From assembly GCA_949502025.1 (NCBI GenBank), contig CATBCG010000017.1, forward strand, positions 1 to 21,960: a stretch of 21,960 nt of DNA, in the 5' to 3' direction. Below, one piece after another: positions 21,603-21,960 of this stretch (position 1 is the first letter of the stretch; each line of letters starts with the position of its first letter). The position numbers and the translations under genes were made by a program. The DNA is from MGBC131033 sp910585655. Its GTDB lineage: Bacteria > Bacillota > Clostridia > Lachnospirales > Lachnospiraceae. A model generated the notes under the pieces. It was given only the letters and a program-made list of their open reading frames with translations, ran no database searches and was not told the origin of the DNA.

Positions 21603-21960
21603 ATGCACGAAATCAGAAAACGGTTAATGGAAATTGTAAAAATTCTTTTAAAGAAGCAAAAAGGCTTGTTCATTATAACCTTTCTAGCGCCGATTATCGC
21701 AAGCGGCTCTACGATTGCTTCCATATGGTTAAACAGCGAAATTTTTAATATGGGGCTTCTGGTTGCTGCCAAGGAGGTAGGGTTTTTAACCTATCTGCCA
21801 TATATGGGGTTCTTTTTGCTGTTTTCGCTGTTGCAACTTTTTTTAGGAAGTCTGTTGACACAAAGCTATCTTTATCCGAAATGCCAGCTAATGTTTCGGA
21901 CGGTGTATAAGGAACAATTAATAGAAAAGCTGGAAAAGGTCAAATACGAATGCTTTGAAA
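21603..21960 (+). CDS. ABC exporter, N-terminal transmembrane part (partial)
   Basis: An ATG at 21603 with GGGAGTG upstream opens a frame that runs to the window edge (119 complete codons). The N-terminus MHEIRKRLMEIVKILLKKQK is cytoplasmic and basic. Two hydrophobic segments follow at residues about 22-43 and 63-88, and then a helix ending EKLEKVKYECFE that resembles the cytoplasmic loop of type IV ABC exporters (ABC_membrane family), where such genes read L-x-x-L-x-x-x-x-x-x-F-(D/E). The ATPase domain would lie beyond the window. Base composition returns to that of the left-hand genes, so the AT-rich block ends here. Substrate is unknown; peptide or lipid export is possible. Given the nearby candidate pheromone gene, peptide export is worth considering, but the orientation and distance give no direct support. 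Confidence 0.55.
   Translation, partial: MHEIRKRLMEIVKILLKKQKGLFIITFLAPIIASGSTIASIWLNSEIFNMGLLVAAKEVGFLTYLPYMGFFLLFSLLQLFLGSLLTQSYLYPKCQLMFRTVYKEQLIEKLEKVKYECFE

Overview
The window looks like a chromosomal stretch from a Lachnospiraceae-type gut Firmicute. The evidence is strong AGGAGG-type ribosome binding sites, an LplA/LplB/LplC-style sugar importer with no ATPase gene of its own, a YesM/YesN-type two-component pair, BspA-type leucine-rich repeat and transglutaminase surface proteins, and moderate-GC codon use. The family assignment is inferred; there is no 16S rRNA or other marker gene here.

Layout. (1) 1-415: the first codons of a leftward gene with a near-consensus promoter, an isolated hairpin resembling an IS200/IS605 end, and the regulated leader of pgmB. 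(2) 416-3816: beta-phosphoglucomutase, then two secreted proteins, one with leucine-rich repeats and one with a transglutaminase-like core. A bidirectional terminator ends this block. (3) 3884-11220, all leftward: a sugar-uptake operon of two permeases, two near-duplicate solute-binding lipoproteins and two near-duplicate metallo-beta-lactamase-fold hydrolases. (4) 11452-14328: its probable regulators, a YesM-type histidine kinase and an AraC-type response regulator, arranged tail to tail with a 6-base overlap. (5) 14720-16417: a cytoplasmic GH3 enzyme with a NagZ-type Asp/His dyad. Its promoter carries the same GGGAC-N4-GTCYC dyad, at the same distance from the -10 box, as pgmB, so the two genes are probably co-regulated. 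(6) 16429-18804: a 675-residue protein with two degenerate XRE-like segments and TPR-like helices, tightly downstream of the GH3 gene. It converges with a 63-residue proline-rich peptide that has a signal sequence. A perfect 26-bp inverted repeat lies upstream of the peptide gene. This resembles a peptide-pheromone (RRNPP-like) module. (7) 18805-21602: a G-rich repeat able to form a G-quadruplex, then an AT-rich stretch with two unrecognised exported or membrane-anchored proteins and a probable gene relic. (8) 21603-21960: the start of an ABC exporter, cut by the window edge.

Proposed working model (inference): the kinase senses an extracellular sugar, and the response regulator activates the importer through an extended -10 promoter with a poor -35. 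The imported sugar is cleaved by the GH3 enzyme, and pgmB may handle a sugar phosphate produced from it. The peptide/regulator pair could add a population-level input through co-transcription with the GH3 gene. The best candidates for new biology are the regulator/peptide/inverted-repeat locus and the shared promoter dyad.
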